Assembly: GCA_014803815.1 (NCBI GenBank)
Contig: JAAVAY010000113.1
Location: forward strand, 1 to 11,514
Direction of reading: 5' to 3'
DNA from: Allobaculum sp.
GTDB taxonomy: Bacteria > Bacillota_I > Bacilli_A > Erysipelotrichales > Erysipelotrichaceae
DNA: 11,514 nt
Both the position numbers and the translations under genes were made by a program. Below, piece after piece: positions 1 to 6,892 of this stretch (its first letter is position 1; each line of letters opens with the position of its first letter). The notes beneath the pieces are model-generated. The model did no database searches. It saw only the letters and a list, made by a program, of their open reading frames with translations, and had not been told where the DNA came from.

Positions 1-143
1 AAATGCACCACGATGGTTCGCATCGTTTCATCCTTTAAGGAAGGAAAGCCCGCAAAGCCAAGAGTTAAAGAAGCTAAAAAGGCTAGAGCGCAAAAAATTG
101 CTAAGCCAAGTGTTATCCAATAGGCCGTTTTATTCTTGACCAT
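1..143 (-). CDS. FecCD-type ABC transporter permease, N-terminal fragment (runs off the window)
   Basis: Only the first 47 codons are in the window. The peptide begins MVKNKTAYWITLGLAIFCAL, a short basic start followed by one hydrophobic segment (about residues 8-31). A more polar stretch ending in MRTIVVH follows. This matches the usual start of BtuC/FecCD permeases: a first membrane helix, then a linker leading to the 'R-PR' loop. The ATG (143-141) lies inside the 3' end of the substrate-binding protein gene, a 14-bp overlap in another frame that implies translational coupling. Position after a binding-protein gene is the main support for the permease call. As inferred from the family, it would form the membrane channel of an iron-chelate, heme or corrinoid importer. 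The rest of the protein, which would settle the family, is outside the window. Confidence 0.65.
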   Translation of the reverse strand, partial: MVKNKTAYWITLGLAIFCALAFLASLTLGFAGFPSLKDETMRTIVVH

Positions 144-1086
144 AAATCACTGCCTCTAAATCGGCTAAGGCTTTGGCCCACTGGGCATTGGGTTTTACGT
201 TGTATAACCGCTGATCCAAAACGTAGACCTTTCCTTCTTGCACCGCGCGTAAATGGCTCCAAATGGGATTAGAAAACAAAGCTTTAGCCATTTCTTGGGC
301 CGTTTCTACATCTTTGCCTTGAGCGACATACAAGATGATATCGGGATCTTCCACTTGAATGACTTCCATCGAAAGGGAGGAAAGCCCCCCTTCTTGCGCG
401 ATGTTTTCGGCTTGTAAGTCCTGCAACATCTCCCCAAGCACACTGCTATCGGCTTCCAAAGCACTTATACCCTTGCCTGTTTCGCGTAAAGCCAAGACTT
501 TCGGCGTAGTGGTCCGCTTTTTTTGTTGAATGGCTTGAATTTGGGTTTCTTGATTTAAGCCAAATTGAATATAGGCTTCTTCATTTTGGGTAATGATACA
601 TAAGCGTTTGAGCAGGTTTAAGTAGTCATCAAAGGAAGAGACATCAAAGTATACGATGGGAATATCCAAAGCGTTCAACGTATCCAAGAGGTCTTTTTGG
701 CTTTCATTTTTGGCACTCGCAATCACCAAATCGGGCTTAGATGCCATAAGGGTTTCTTGCGCTATAGCTTTGACATCCCCTAAATCCGCCACACCTTCTA
801 AATCCAAATCAAATGCAGTCCATGAATCGTGAGCGGCTGCCACAAGTTGATCTTGCCCTCCTGCATCCAAAAATGAATCCGTAAAGCTTCCAATCAATAC
901 GGCTACTCGTTTGGGTACTTCAAAAGAAACAAGGCGACCCAAATCATCCTCCATCGTAATAAGACTTTCTTCTTGTGAAAAAGAAGAGATCGCTTGGCTT
1001 GAGGAAGTCGAAGGACGACAGCCTAGTAGACTAAGCGTTCCCAAAAAAAGAAGTCCCCTTTGAAAAGCTTTGATAAAAGAATCCAT
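130..1086 (-). CDS. ABC transporter substrate-binding lipoprotein (iron-siderophore/heme/corrinoid type)
   Basis: A 318-residue protein of the usual length for cluster A-II/TroA-like binding proteins. It starts with a lipoprotein signal: basic residues K6 and R10, hydrophobic core 11-21, then LSLLGC with the likely lipidated Cys at residue 23, followed by a Ser-rich linker. The mature part opens with 'EDDLGRLVSFEVPKRVAVL', the typical first strand of FecB/BtuF-like proteins. Later it has 'KPDLVIAS', 'LNALDIPIVYFDVSSFDDYLNLLKRL' (the bridging region) and a C-terminal 'WAKALADLEAVIYG'. It would sit on the outer face of the membrane and deliver ligand to the permease whose start codon overlaps its end. 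An AAGGA ribosome site (1097-1101) lies 10 nt before the ATG. The ligand cannot be read from the sequence; ferric siderophore, heme and cobalamin are all possible. I saw no convincing promoter or Fur box in 1087-1185. Confidence 0.85.
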   Translation of the reverse strand: MDSFIKAFQRGLLFLGTLSLLGCRPSTSSSQAISSFSQEESLITMEDDLGRLVSFEVPKRVAVLIGSFTDSFLDAGGQDQLVAAAHDSWTAFDLDLEGVADLGDVKAIAQETLMASKPDLVIASAKNESQKDLLDTLNALDIPIVYFDVSSFDDYLNLLKRLCIITQNEEAYIQFGLNQETQIQAIQQKKRTTTPKVLALRETGKGISALEADSSVLGEMLQDLQAENIAQEGGLSSLSMEVIQVEDPDIILYVAQGKDVETAQEMAKALFSNPIWSHLRAVQEGKVYVLDQRLYNVKPNAQWAKALADLEAVIYGQE

Positions 1087-1185
1087 ATTTTTTTATTCCT
1101 TTTTGGTCTTTCTAGACACAATAGCCTCATTTTACTCGAAGGATTCCAAATTTCTCATCAAAAATCTTTCTCGGACTTATCCATA

Positions 1186-1216
1186 CAAAAAGGCCAGCCT
1201 CTTTTTAGAAGCTGGC
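1186..1216 (-). terminator. Rho-independent terminator of the nitrite/sulfite reductase gene
   Basis: Read on the minus strand, GCCAGCTTC (1216-1208) pairs with GAGGCTGGC (1201-1193), giving a 9-bp stem with one G-U pair. The loop is 6 nt (TAAAAA), and CTTTTT (1192-1187) follows. The hairpin begins 8 nt after the reductase stop codon, so that gene ends its own transcript before the transporter operon. Confidence 0.85.
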
Positions 1217-1224
1217 TCAGAGAG

Positions 1225-2781
1225 CTAGACTAAATAATTAGCGGCAATTTGAGCAATTCCATCTGGATTTTGACGGACCCATTCTTCAAAAGCTAAGTTT
1301 GAAGCTGTAATTTGGCGACCTAAATCCACAAAGAAGGAAGGCACTTGATCAAGAGGGATCACACCGAGTTCTTCACCCATCTTTTCATATCCTTGGCGAT
1401 CGTCACCACCGACAAAAAGACCAAAACCAGCAATCGGTTGGCGATCCACAACTTTTACCGCCCCTCGTAACCCAATAGGAGCCACTTGATGAGTAGCACA
1501 AGATGAAGGACAACCGGAAATAAAGATCGCGGGTAAGGCATTATCAGCAATGTCACCAGCTTCTTCTACAGCTTTTAACACTTTCGACAACATGTCTTGT
1601 GAATCACGCAATCCCACTTGGCAAATCGTAGCTCCAATGCAACTAGTCGAGGCTTCAAAGGAATTGTGTGCGGCTTCTTTATCAATGATATCGAGAACTT
1701 TACGGGCTTCATCTGCAGTTAAGTTGATAATGAAGCTGCCTTCGTTAGGTTCTAAACGCATTTCGACTAGAGGCATGTCTTGAAAGGCTTCATCTAAAGC
1801 TTTTAGCGTTTGCCAAGAGGGAATGCCCCCTTTTGGATGGAAAAGAATGGCATATAAGCCATCTTGTTTTTGTTTATGGACGAGGTACGATTCCTCTAAA
1901 GGGTCTCCCTGAGGTTCTTTTTCATAGACAGGAATATCGACTTCGATATCTAAATGGCGCTCAGCTTTGACAGTTTCTAGTTCTTCGTGGAACGCTTTGC
2001 GAATACCTTCAGCTCCTAATGTTTCTTGCAAAAAGCGTGTTCTCGCTTTACGACGATTTTCATAATTTCCATGTTTGCGGAACATACGAATCATCGCTTC
2101 AGCATAGTAAAGAATGTCCTTAGGGTCTACATCTTTGGCTACTTCTACGCCAAGAAGGGGATCAATACCAAGTCCACCACAAGCCATGACATCAAACTTG
2201 CCATGTTCATTGGCAATAAATCCTAAATCGCGGAAAGTGGCATGGGTGCGATTGGCATCGTTATTGGAAAAGGCGACTTTCAATTTACGAGGCATTTTTT
2301 CTTCATCGATAAAGTCGATGAGAAAGTTCGCCATCGCATCGGCATAAGGGGTAACATCAAAATATTCTTCCTCCACCCCCGATAAAGGAGAACACATGAC
2401 ATTGCGCGGATAGTCTCCACCGCCCCCATACCAGATCACATTGACATCTAAGGCTTTTTCCATGATGTCCCATAGAGGCTCTAATTCCAGATTGTGAAAT
2501 TGGACGGTTTGACAAGTGGTAAAGTGGATGGGCTTTACGTCGTACTTTTCAGCCATCTCGACAATAAAATGCAACTTTTCGGGGGTGAGCCGCCCTGCAT
2601 TCATGCGCAGACGCAACATGCTTTTCTTTCCCCCTCGTTGGGAGTAGGTGCCATATTTTCCCGAAAAGCCTTTATATTCTTTCATATTCATTTTTCCAGT
2701 GAAGTATTCTTCAGACTTTTCCTTAAACAAGGGAAGGGTCTTTTTGAATTGTTCACCAGAAGCGGGTTCGATCTTCATCAT
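1225..2781 (-). CDS. Ferredoxin-type nitrite/sulfite reductase (siroheme, 4Fe-4S)
   Basis: A 518-residue protein, close to family length, for the six-electron reduction of sulfite to sulfide or nitrite to ammonium. With the ATG at 2781 as residue 1, the cluster/siroheme ligands are C381-X5-C387 (in TSCIGATIC) and C424-X3-C428 (in GCPSSC). The two ferredoxin-like half-domains show as 'MLRLRMNAGRLT' and 'TTCQTVQFHNLE' near the N-terminus, and 'GSFIINLTADEA' before the cluster motifs. The frame stays open to a GTG at 2862, but the extra 27 residues are aromatic and basic and not family-like. The ATG at 2781 has an AAGAGG ribosome site 8 nt upstream, so I take it as the start. A second ATG follows immediately at 2778. 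No flavoprotein partner (CysJ) is adjacent, so the electron donor is probably ferredoxin. Substrate choice (sulfite or nitrite) cannot be decided here. It is monocistronic, with a terminator 8 nt after the stop. Confidence 0.9.
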   Translation of the reverse strand: MMKIEPASGEQFKKTLPLFKEKSEEYFTGKMNMKEYKGFSGKYGTYSQRGGKKSMLRLRMNAGRLTPEKLHFIVEMAEKYDVKPIHFTTCQTVQFHNLELEPLWDIMEKALDVNVIWYGGGGDYPRNVMCSPLSGVEEEYFDVTPYADAMANFLIDFIDEEKMPRKLKVAFSNNDANRTHATFRDLGFIANEHGKFDVMACGGLGIDPLLGVEVAKDVDPKDILYYAEAMIRMFRKHGNYENRRKARTRFLQETLGAEGIRKAFHEELETVKAERHLDIEVDIPVYEKEPQGDPLEESYLVHKQKQDGLYAILFHPKGGIPSWQTLKALDEAFQDMPLVEMRLEPNEGSFIINLTADEARKVLDIIDKEAAHNSFEASTSCIGATICQVGLRDSQDMLSKVLKAVEEAGDIADNALPAIFISGCPSSCATHQVAPIGLRGAVKVVDRQPIAGFGLFVGGDDRQGYEKMGEELGVIPLDQVPSFFVDLGRQITASNLAFEEWVRQNPDGIAQIAANYLV

Positions 2782-2801
2782 TTTTTCTACCTCTTGAAAA
2801 A

Positions 2802-2822
2802 AGTATAGCGCGTCCCTGCGCT
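2802..2822 (-). promoter_or_regulatory. Possible -10 box abutting an inverted repeat upstream of the reductase gene
   Basis: Minus strand TATACT (2807-2802) is a good -10 hexamer placed so that transcription would start about 15 nt before the reductase ATG. No good -35 sits 16-18 bp upstream; TTGACT exists but is 28 bp away. Immediately upstream lies AGCGCAGGGACGCGCT (2822-2807), an inverted repeat with arms AGCGC/GCGCT, in the place where a regulator could bind. This is suggestive only. Confidence 0.3.
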
Positions 2823-2911
2823 TTTCTTGGAACCAAGTCAAGAAAAACCAGAACCTCTTCACGTCCTAAAAGGCTCTAAGGGAAAGGAATTCAAAAAATT
2901 TAAACTTTTTC

Positions 2912-2940
2912 TTGCGTTTCTCTAAAAAGGGGTTTATTCT
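2912..2940 (+). promoter_or_regulatory. Promoter of the tRNA-Leu gene
   Basis: TTGCGT (2912-2917) and TATTCT (2935-2940) are separated by 17 bp. They end 11 nt before the first base of the tRNA, which gives a short 5' leader. Spacing and position fit a housekeeping sigma factor promoter for the single tRNA. Confidence 0.6.
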
Positions 2941-2951
2941 AAATGAGCGTT

Positions 2952-3038
2952 GCCCGGGTGGTGAAATTGGTAGACGCAGTGGACTCAAAATCCACCGGTA
3001 GTGATACTGTGCCGGTTCGAGTCCGGCCCCGGGCACCA
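2952..3038 (+). tRNA. tRNA-Leu (anticodon CAA)
   Basis: A complete class II tRNA of 87 nt including an encoded CCA end. The acceptor arm GCCCGGG pairs perfectly with CCCGGGC; the discriminator is A. The D-arm has the usual TGGT..TTGGTAGAC pattern. The anticodon stem GTGGA/TCCAC encloses the loop CTCAAAA, so the anticodon is CAA, reading UUG codons. A long variable arm (around GGTAGTGATACTG) and a T-arm GCCGG-TTCGAGT-CCGGC complete it. The long variable arm and A discriminator agree with leucine identity. It is transcribed opposite to every protein gene here, with its own promoter and terminator, and sits between the reductase gene and the repeat-protein gene. Confidence 0.97.
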
Positions 3039-3051
3039 TTTCGAAAACAGT

Positions 3052-3082
3052 GAGTCAAGCCGAAAGGTTTGGCTCTTTTTTT
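3052..3082 (+). terminator. Rho-independent terminator of tRNA-Leu
   Basis: GAGTCAAGCC (3052-3061) pairs with GGTTTGGCTC (3066-3075), a 10-bp stem with two G-U pairs. The loop is GAAA, and seven T follow (3076-3082). It begins 13 nt after the CCA end of the tRNA. Confidence 0.93.
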
Positions 3083-3093
3083 ATGTTCATCAT

Positions 3094-3121
3094 AAAAAAA
3101 GCCGATCGGTGATCGATCAGC
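3094..3121 (-). terminator. Rho-independent terminator of the leucine-rich repeat gene
   Basis: On the minus strand GCTGATCG (3121-3114) pairs with CGATCGGC (3108-3101), an 8-bp stem with one G-U pair. The loop is ATCAC, and seven T follow (3100-3094). The TGA stop codon of the repeat-protein gene (3119-3117) lies inside the 5' arm, so gene and terminator overlap. It faces the tRNA terminator only 11 bp away, so the two insulate convergent transcripts. Confidence 0.88.
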
Positions 3122-4283
3122 TGTGCCAAGTAAAGCGGATATATTGTGGTTCTTTGCTTTTCGTTTCAAAAAGAACCTCTGTTTCTTGATTCAAAGAGCG
3201 TCTTTCTAGCGTTTTATAATGAAGGCGATGAAAGAGATCAATGAATTCTTCTAAATGATCCTTGGGATATACGATTTGATGAAGGGCCGAGCAATTTTGA
3301 AACATGCGCGCAAATCGCCTTAAAGACGTTTTTTGAAAAGAGGCGAGATTGAGCTGGCGTAATAAAAGGCAATCCCAAAACATCTCTGTCATGTCCACCA
3401 CACTTTTGGTATTCCATCCCGATAAATCAAGGCTTTGAAGCTTAGAACATTTTGCAAAAGTTCTATTCATGCTTTTAACTTGTTGGGTATTCCAAGAAGC
3501 TACTCTTACTTTCTGCAATTGAGTACAGCCTTGAAATAGGCCCATAAAACTTGTCGCTTTTTGGGTATTCCAACCTTCTAAATCCAAAGTGGATAAGGCT
3601 GCACAATCGGCAAAGACTTGATCTAAGATTTCTACTTTTGAAATATCCCAGTGACCAATAGAGAGCTCTTTTAAAACACTACATCCCAAAAAGGCTCCTT
3701 GGATAACTTCCAAGCTTGATGTCTGCCAATTTCCAATAGGTAATAGTTCGATGGCTTGACAATTGGCAAAGAGGCCCTCAAATGAGCGTACTTTTGAAGT
3801 ATCCCACTGCGCAATCGGAAGCGTTTGTAGGGTTGTACAACCTGAAAAGAGATGAGACATATTGGTTACATTGGAAACATTCCATGGTGCGATCTCTAGA
3901 GTTTGTAAACGAGAACAATTCGCAAAGAGATAGCAAAGATTTTGGGCTTGGTCGAGTTTCCAATTGGAAAGATTGAGCTCCGTTAAACAATAACAATTGT
4001 AAAAAAGAAAACTGAAGTCTTGCACTTGACTGACATCCCAACCGGATAAATCTATGGATTGCACAGAGTAGAGGTTTTGAAAGAAGCCTTGGCAACTTCC
4101 CTTTAATATAAAAGGTTCGAGGCTTTCCACGATTTTAATTTGGTGGTTGTCGTCTTTCCAAGGAGAAACAAAGCGAGAATCGTTATTTTCAAAGAATCCG
4201 GCACCAATTTGAAGAAGACCACTTTCATATAACGTCCAAGGCGCACTTCCAAGATATCCTTGGGCTCGAATGGGTGAATTCAT
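3117..4283 (-). CDS. BspA-like/DUF285 26-residue leucine-rich repeat protein without export signal
   Basis: A 388-residue protein using the ATG at 4283, which has AAGAAAGAG six nt upstream. The upstream ATG at 4313 has no ribosome site and almost touches a terminator. Residues 10-70 ('GYLGSAPWTLYESGLLQIGAG' region, then 'SPWKDD..IKIVESLEP') resemble the cap that precedes DUF285 repeats in BspA-like proteins. Residues 72-331 are ten tandem 26-residue repeats of the type xxLxxLxLxxWxxSxVxxMxxLFxxC, with no insertion or deletion. A 57-residue tail follows. Related repeats usually occur in exported surface proteins of Mycoplasma, lactobacilli and oral anaerobes. This one has no signal peptide, membrane helix, lipobox or LPXTG motif, so it is probably cytosolic. 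It lies about 95 bp downstream of the nuclease gene, behind that operon's terminator, and has no clear promoter of its own, so read-through may express it. Function unknown; a protein-binding or sensing role is inference. Confidence 0.85.
   Translation of the reverse strand: MNSPIRAQGYLGSAPWTLYESGLLQIGAGFFENNDSRFVSPWKDDNHQIKIVESLEPFILKGSCQGFFQNLYSVQSIDLSGWDVSQVQDFSFLFYNCYCLTELNLSNWKLDQAQNLCYLFANCSRLQTLEIAPWNVSNVTNMSHLFSGCTTLQTLPIAQWDTSKVRSFEGLFANCQAIELLPIGNWQTSSLEVIQGAFLGCSVLKELSIGHWDISKVEILDQVFADCAALSTLDLEGWNTQKATSFMGLFQGCTQLQKVRVASWNTQQVKSMNRTFAKCSKLQSLDLSGWNTKSVVDMTEMFWDCLLLRQLNLASFQKTSLRRFARMFQNCSALHQIVYPKDHLEEFIDLFHRLHYKTLERRSLNQETEVLFETKSKEPQYIRFTWHS
3291..4070 (-). repeat. Ten in-frame 78-bp (26-residue) leucine-rich repeat units
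   Basis: The closing cysteine of each unit falls at residues 97, 123, 149, 175, 201, 227, 253, 279, 305 and 331 of the 388-residue protein, exactly 26 apart. The central aromatic residue (Trp in nine units, Phe in the tenth) keeps the same period. The units differ strongly in the remaining positions and at the DNA level, so they are old protein repeats rather than recent DNA duplications. The pattern corresponds to the family known as DUF285, or the bacterial surface protein 26-residue repeat. Confidence 0.9.
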
Positions 4284-4313
4284 AAACATCTCTTTCTTGG
4301 CCGAAATGGCCAT

Positions 4314-4350
4314 CTAGGAAGAAAACCGTTGCTCAAAAGGCAACGGTTTT
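4314..4350 (-). terminator. Terminator of the McrBC-like operon
   Basis: On the minus strand AAAACCGTTGC (4350-4340) pairs perfectly with GCAACGGTTTT (4332-4322), an 11-bp stem around a 7-nt loop, followed by CTTCCTAG. The tail is T-rich mainly because the stem itself ends in TTTT. It starts 28 bp after the nuclease stop codon and ends about 35 bp before the repeat-protein start. It therefore separates the two genes, though read-through is possible because the free U-tract is short. Confidence 0.75.
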
Positions 4351-4378
4351 TGGGTTTAAAAGATCAATTTCCTTCGCT

Positions 4379-6892
4379 CTAGACCTCCCCTTCTTTTTCA
4401 GACTCTCCTTTTTCGGCCTTGAGTTTTTCAGGCTCCTCAGAAAACGAATTAAACCAACCTCGAAGGGCATTTTGGGCTTGATCGTTGATCGTAGAAAGCG
4501 TGAATTCTTCTTTGGTAGGAGAAGCCTTTGGCGAATTGGGTGTTGACTTTGATTCTGGCCTTAAAGAGGGAAAAAAAGGGGATGGATCTTTGATTAATCC
4601 TACATCGGATTGGGACTCAGAGAGAAGACCAAGTACTTGGCTTTCTTCTTGGACCTGCTCTTGTCTATTGGCTTTTATAAAGAGTCGAATTAAGACTTCT
4701 ACTTGCAGGCTCACTTGATTTTCGAAGTCATAGCGCGTCAAAGGAAAAGGTTTATTTGGCCACTCTTCATAAAGAAGCTGTTTTTGAAGGGGTGTTTTTA
4801 GATCCGTACAGGGTTCAAGTCTGGCCTTTTTACGTTTGGACGCCTCAGGGTGGCGCCTAGAACTTGGAATGTCGCGTTCTTTCAGGCTGTGTTCTAAATT
4901 CTCGCGTTGTTGGTATAGTCCTTGTAAAAGAGTACCGTCATACACAGCCGTTTTGCATTTTTCCTCATACAGCTCTTGGGCTAAAATTTGCGCACGTTCT
5001 TCGATTTTAGCTTCAATGGCGAGTTCTTCTTGAAATTCTTGATCTCCCCCTTCAATTTGAACCTCTAAGAGATCTCGAATCATCTTAAATTGGTCACGCT
5101 GAATGGTGCCTGCATATTCGTAAAGAGAAATAACTTCCACTTGAGGAAAGCGCTCATGGCCATTGGAAACCAAATCATAGGCCGAATGCACAAGAGTCTG
5201 ACTTTCCAAGACGTGTTGTCGCTTTCCATGAAAAATATAGAGGCCTGTAATCTTATCCTCGGTATTTTTAGGCCCTAAAGAAAACAAATACTTATACAAA
5301 AGCGGAATGATTTTAAAGTCATGGACATCTTGATAATGCGTGTATTTGGCATCGGCAATGATATAGCGTGCGCCTTGCCAGTTTTGGCGTTTAATTCGAA
5401 TCACATAGTCTGGGGTGTAGTAGCGTCCTCGAATGGATTCATTCCAAGATCTAGAATAGGATAATGAGACGGTGCGGTATAAGCCACAGATGCACGGTTT
5501 CCCACTGGCCTCTTCCCAGATTACGGGTTGGTAATAGAGGGTGATTTCCAAATCATCTTTTTGATAGACAAAGACGTTATTGATCTCAGGATTGCGATAA
5601 AAGGCATCCGCTTCAAGTTCATAGTGGACTTGGTGCGCCTCGATGCGTTGAAAGCCCCAATCCTCCAAACACTCTCCAAGCTTGGCGAGCACATACACCT
5701 CATAAAGCGTGGTGGTCTGCAAAAAGGAGCGCGTAAAGCGCAAATCAGCTGGATTGACCGAGCGCATGAAAAACCATTGTCGCATCGCTTCATAAATACT
5801 GCGATACACAGAAACGCTCAAAAAAGTCGGAGTAGGCAAGGGAAGCGTTTGAAGAGGAATCGTATGCACGGCGAGCTTATCTTGGTAAAGCGTATAGAGC
5901 CGGGTGAGCTTTTTTTGAATGGTTTCTAAGTCTTGAAGCATACTTTCCAAGGTTAGGCGCATCGATTTGGTCATGTAAGATGAAGACGATATCCACGTTT
6001 GGGTGTCTTGGGATTCGGTTAACACGGGCAATTGAGGCAATTGATTGGATATCTTGCCAATCGATTGCCGTAAATAAGGAATCTCCTCCATCGCCTCTCG
6101 AATAAAGGAGACAATCACTTGGTCTTCATACAGTTCGCTTTCGACTTTTGGGGAAAGCTTGGAAAAATCAGGGGCGACATTTTGAAAGCCTACGCGCAAG
6201 CCTTGTCCAGTGGGGACTTTGGTAAATAAATCTGGTCGCCGCATCAATTCTTGAACAGAGATCGCATCGAGTTGAAAATGGCCAATGACTTGGCGAGGTA
6301 TGGTTTTGGAAGTGGCGACCACTTGTGGCAAGTCTTTTTCCAACAAATAGAGGATGTACTTCAAATGGCGCAATTTATCTTCCATAGAGTACTGATGTTG
6401 GACTCCGATAGGATGGGGACACAAAATATCATCTTGGTATTCATACAATAATTTCGAATTGTGATTGGCAGTAAACTGACCCATAGAATTGACATTAGAG
6501 GTATCCAATCCTGGTCTCACCATGATTTGAAAGTAGTCCGAAATCAATGTGTACGTTTTATGGCCAAGACGTACTTTGAGTAAAAAGTAGGATAACCCAA
6601 ATGAGTTAGTAAATAATCCCTTTTGGGTAAAGGAATCATTGAGGTAAATGCGACCTGAGTTAGCACGGAAATTGGTTTCAATGGGATAGCCATTCAGTTG
6701 CATTTCCAAACTTTGGACTTGCTCCACTTGAGGACCTAAAAATAAAATTTCATATCTTCGATTAAAATAAACCTTTACTTCGGGGGGAGTGAGCAATTCG
6801 GATAAAGGCTTTTTTTGAGAGAGTGGATGCAAAGCCAAATCGTAAATCTTTCCATTTCCCGGATCGTCGAGCCGCAGTTTATAGCCCTTCAT
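4379..6892 (-). CDS. McrC/DUF2357-like nuclease subunit with PD-(D/E)XK core
   Basis: An 837-residue protein, second gene of the operon. Its start ATG shares one base with the stop of the AAA+ gene (TAATG). It has no good ribosome site of its own, so reinitiation is likely. Residues 1-150 are beta-rich. About 150-400 is a helical region resembling the DUF2357 part of McrC-like proteins. The nuclease core lies around 400-600: P494-D495 in 'YYTPDYVIRI', then D514-A515-K516 in 'YIIADAKYT', followed by a helix ('FKIIPLLYKYLFSL'), which is the PD-(D/E)XK layout. Residues about 630-700 are Glu-rich and likely coiled coil. The last 100 residues are polar and Pro/Ser/Lys/Glu-rich, probably disordered. 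In McrBC systems the C subunit cuts DNA (RNA in some relatives) when the partner NTPase assembles on a target. By analogy this is the effector of a defence module. Family name and substrate are inferred; the nuclease motif is seen directly. Confidence 0.8.
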   Translation of the reverse strand: MKGYKLRLDDPGNGKIYDLALHPLSQKKPLSELLTPPEVKVYFNRRYEILFLGPQVEQVQSLEMQLNGYPIETNFRANSGRIYLNDSFTQKGLFTNSFGLSYFLLKVRLGHKTYTLISDYFQIMVRPGLDTSNVNSMGQFTANHNSKLLYEYQDDILCPHPIGVQHQYSMEDKLRHLKYILYLLEKDLPQVVATSKTIPRQVIGHFQLDAISVQELMRRPDLFTKVPTGQGLRVGFQNVAPDFSKLSPKVESELYEDQVIVSFIREAMEEIPYLRQSIGKISNQLPQLPVLTESQDTQTWISSSSYMTKSMRLTLESMLQDLETIQKKLTRLYTLYQDKLAVHTIPLQTLPLPTPTFLSVSVYRSIYEAMRQWFFMRSVNPADLRFTRSFLQTTTLYEVYVLAKLGECLEDWGFQRIEAHQVHYELEADAFYRNPEINNVFVYQKDDLEITLYYQPVIWEEASGKPCICGLYRTVSLSYSRSWNESIRGRYYTPDYVIRIKRQNWQGARYIIADAKYTHYQDVHDFKIIPLLYKYLFSLGPKNTEDKITGLYIFHGKRQHVLESQTLVHSAYDLVSNGHERFPQVEVISLYEYAGTIQRDQFKMIRDLLEVQIEGGDQEFQEELAIEAKIEERAQILAQELYEEKCKTAVYDGTLLQGLYQQRENLEHSLKERDIPSSRRHPEASKRKKARLEPCTDLKTPLQKQLLYEEWPNKPFPLTRYDFENQVSLQVEVLIRLFIKANRQEQVQEESQVLGLLSESQSDVGLIKDPSPFFPSLRPESKSTPNSPKASPTKEEFTLSTINDQAQNALRGWFNSFSEEPEKLKAEKGESEKEGEV

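Noticed and set aside
1087..1185. Fur box or clear promoter ahead of the uptake operon
   Set aside because: The region is AT-rich and has TTGATG and TAAAAT, but they are 21 bp apart. No convincing GATAATGATAATC-like palindrome is present.
2782..2862. 27-residue N-terminal extension of the reductase from a GTG start
   Set aside because: The extension is aromatic and basic, unlike the family. It would cover the candidate -10 box, and the internal ATG at 2781 has a good AAGAGG site.
3028..3045. Possible phage or island attachment site at the tRNA-Leu 3' end
   Set aside because: No direct repeat of the tRNA 3' end is found in 9493-9812 or elsewhere in the window, and there is no integrase gene.
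2939..3169. Minus-strand open frame of 76 codons across the tRNA gene
   Set aside because: It is the antisense of tRNA-Leu; translated antisense tRNA-Leu often gives such 'GARGRTRTG...' peptides. It has no ribosome site and no family similarity beyond that artefact.
3291..4070. CRISPR array or recent tandem DNA repeat
   Set aside because: The 78-bp periodicity is a coding leucine-rich repeat. Units diverge strongly at DNA level and there are no separate spacers.
4284..4313. Longer start of the repeat protein at 4313
   Set aside because: No ribosome site precedes it and it lies about 9 nt from the terminator stem. The ATG at 4283 has AAGAAAGAG at proper spacing.
5528..5929. Plus-strand open frame of 133 codons inside the nuclease gene
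   Set aside because: It is fully antisense to the conserved nuclease-core region, with no ribosome site or recognisable domain.
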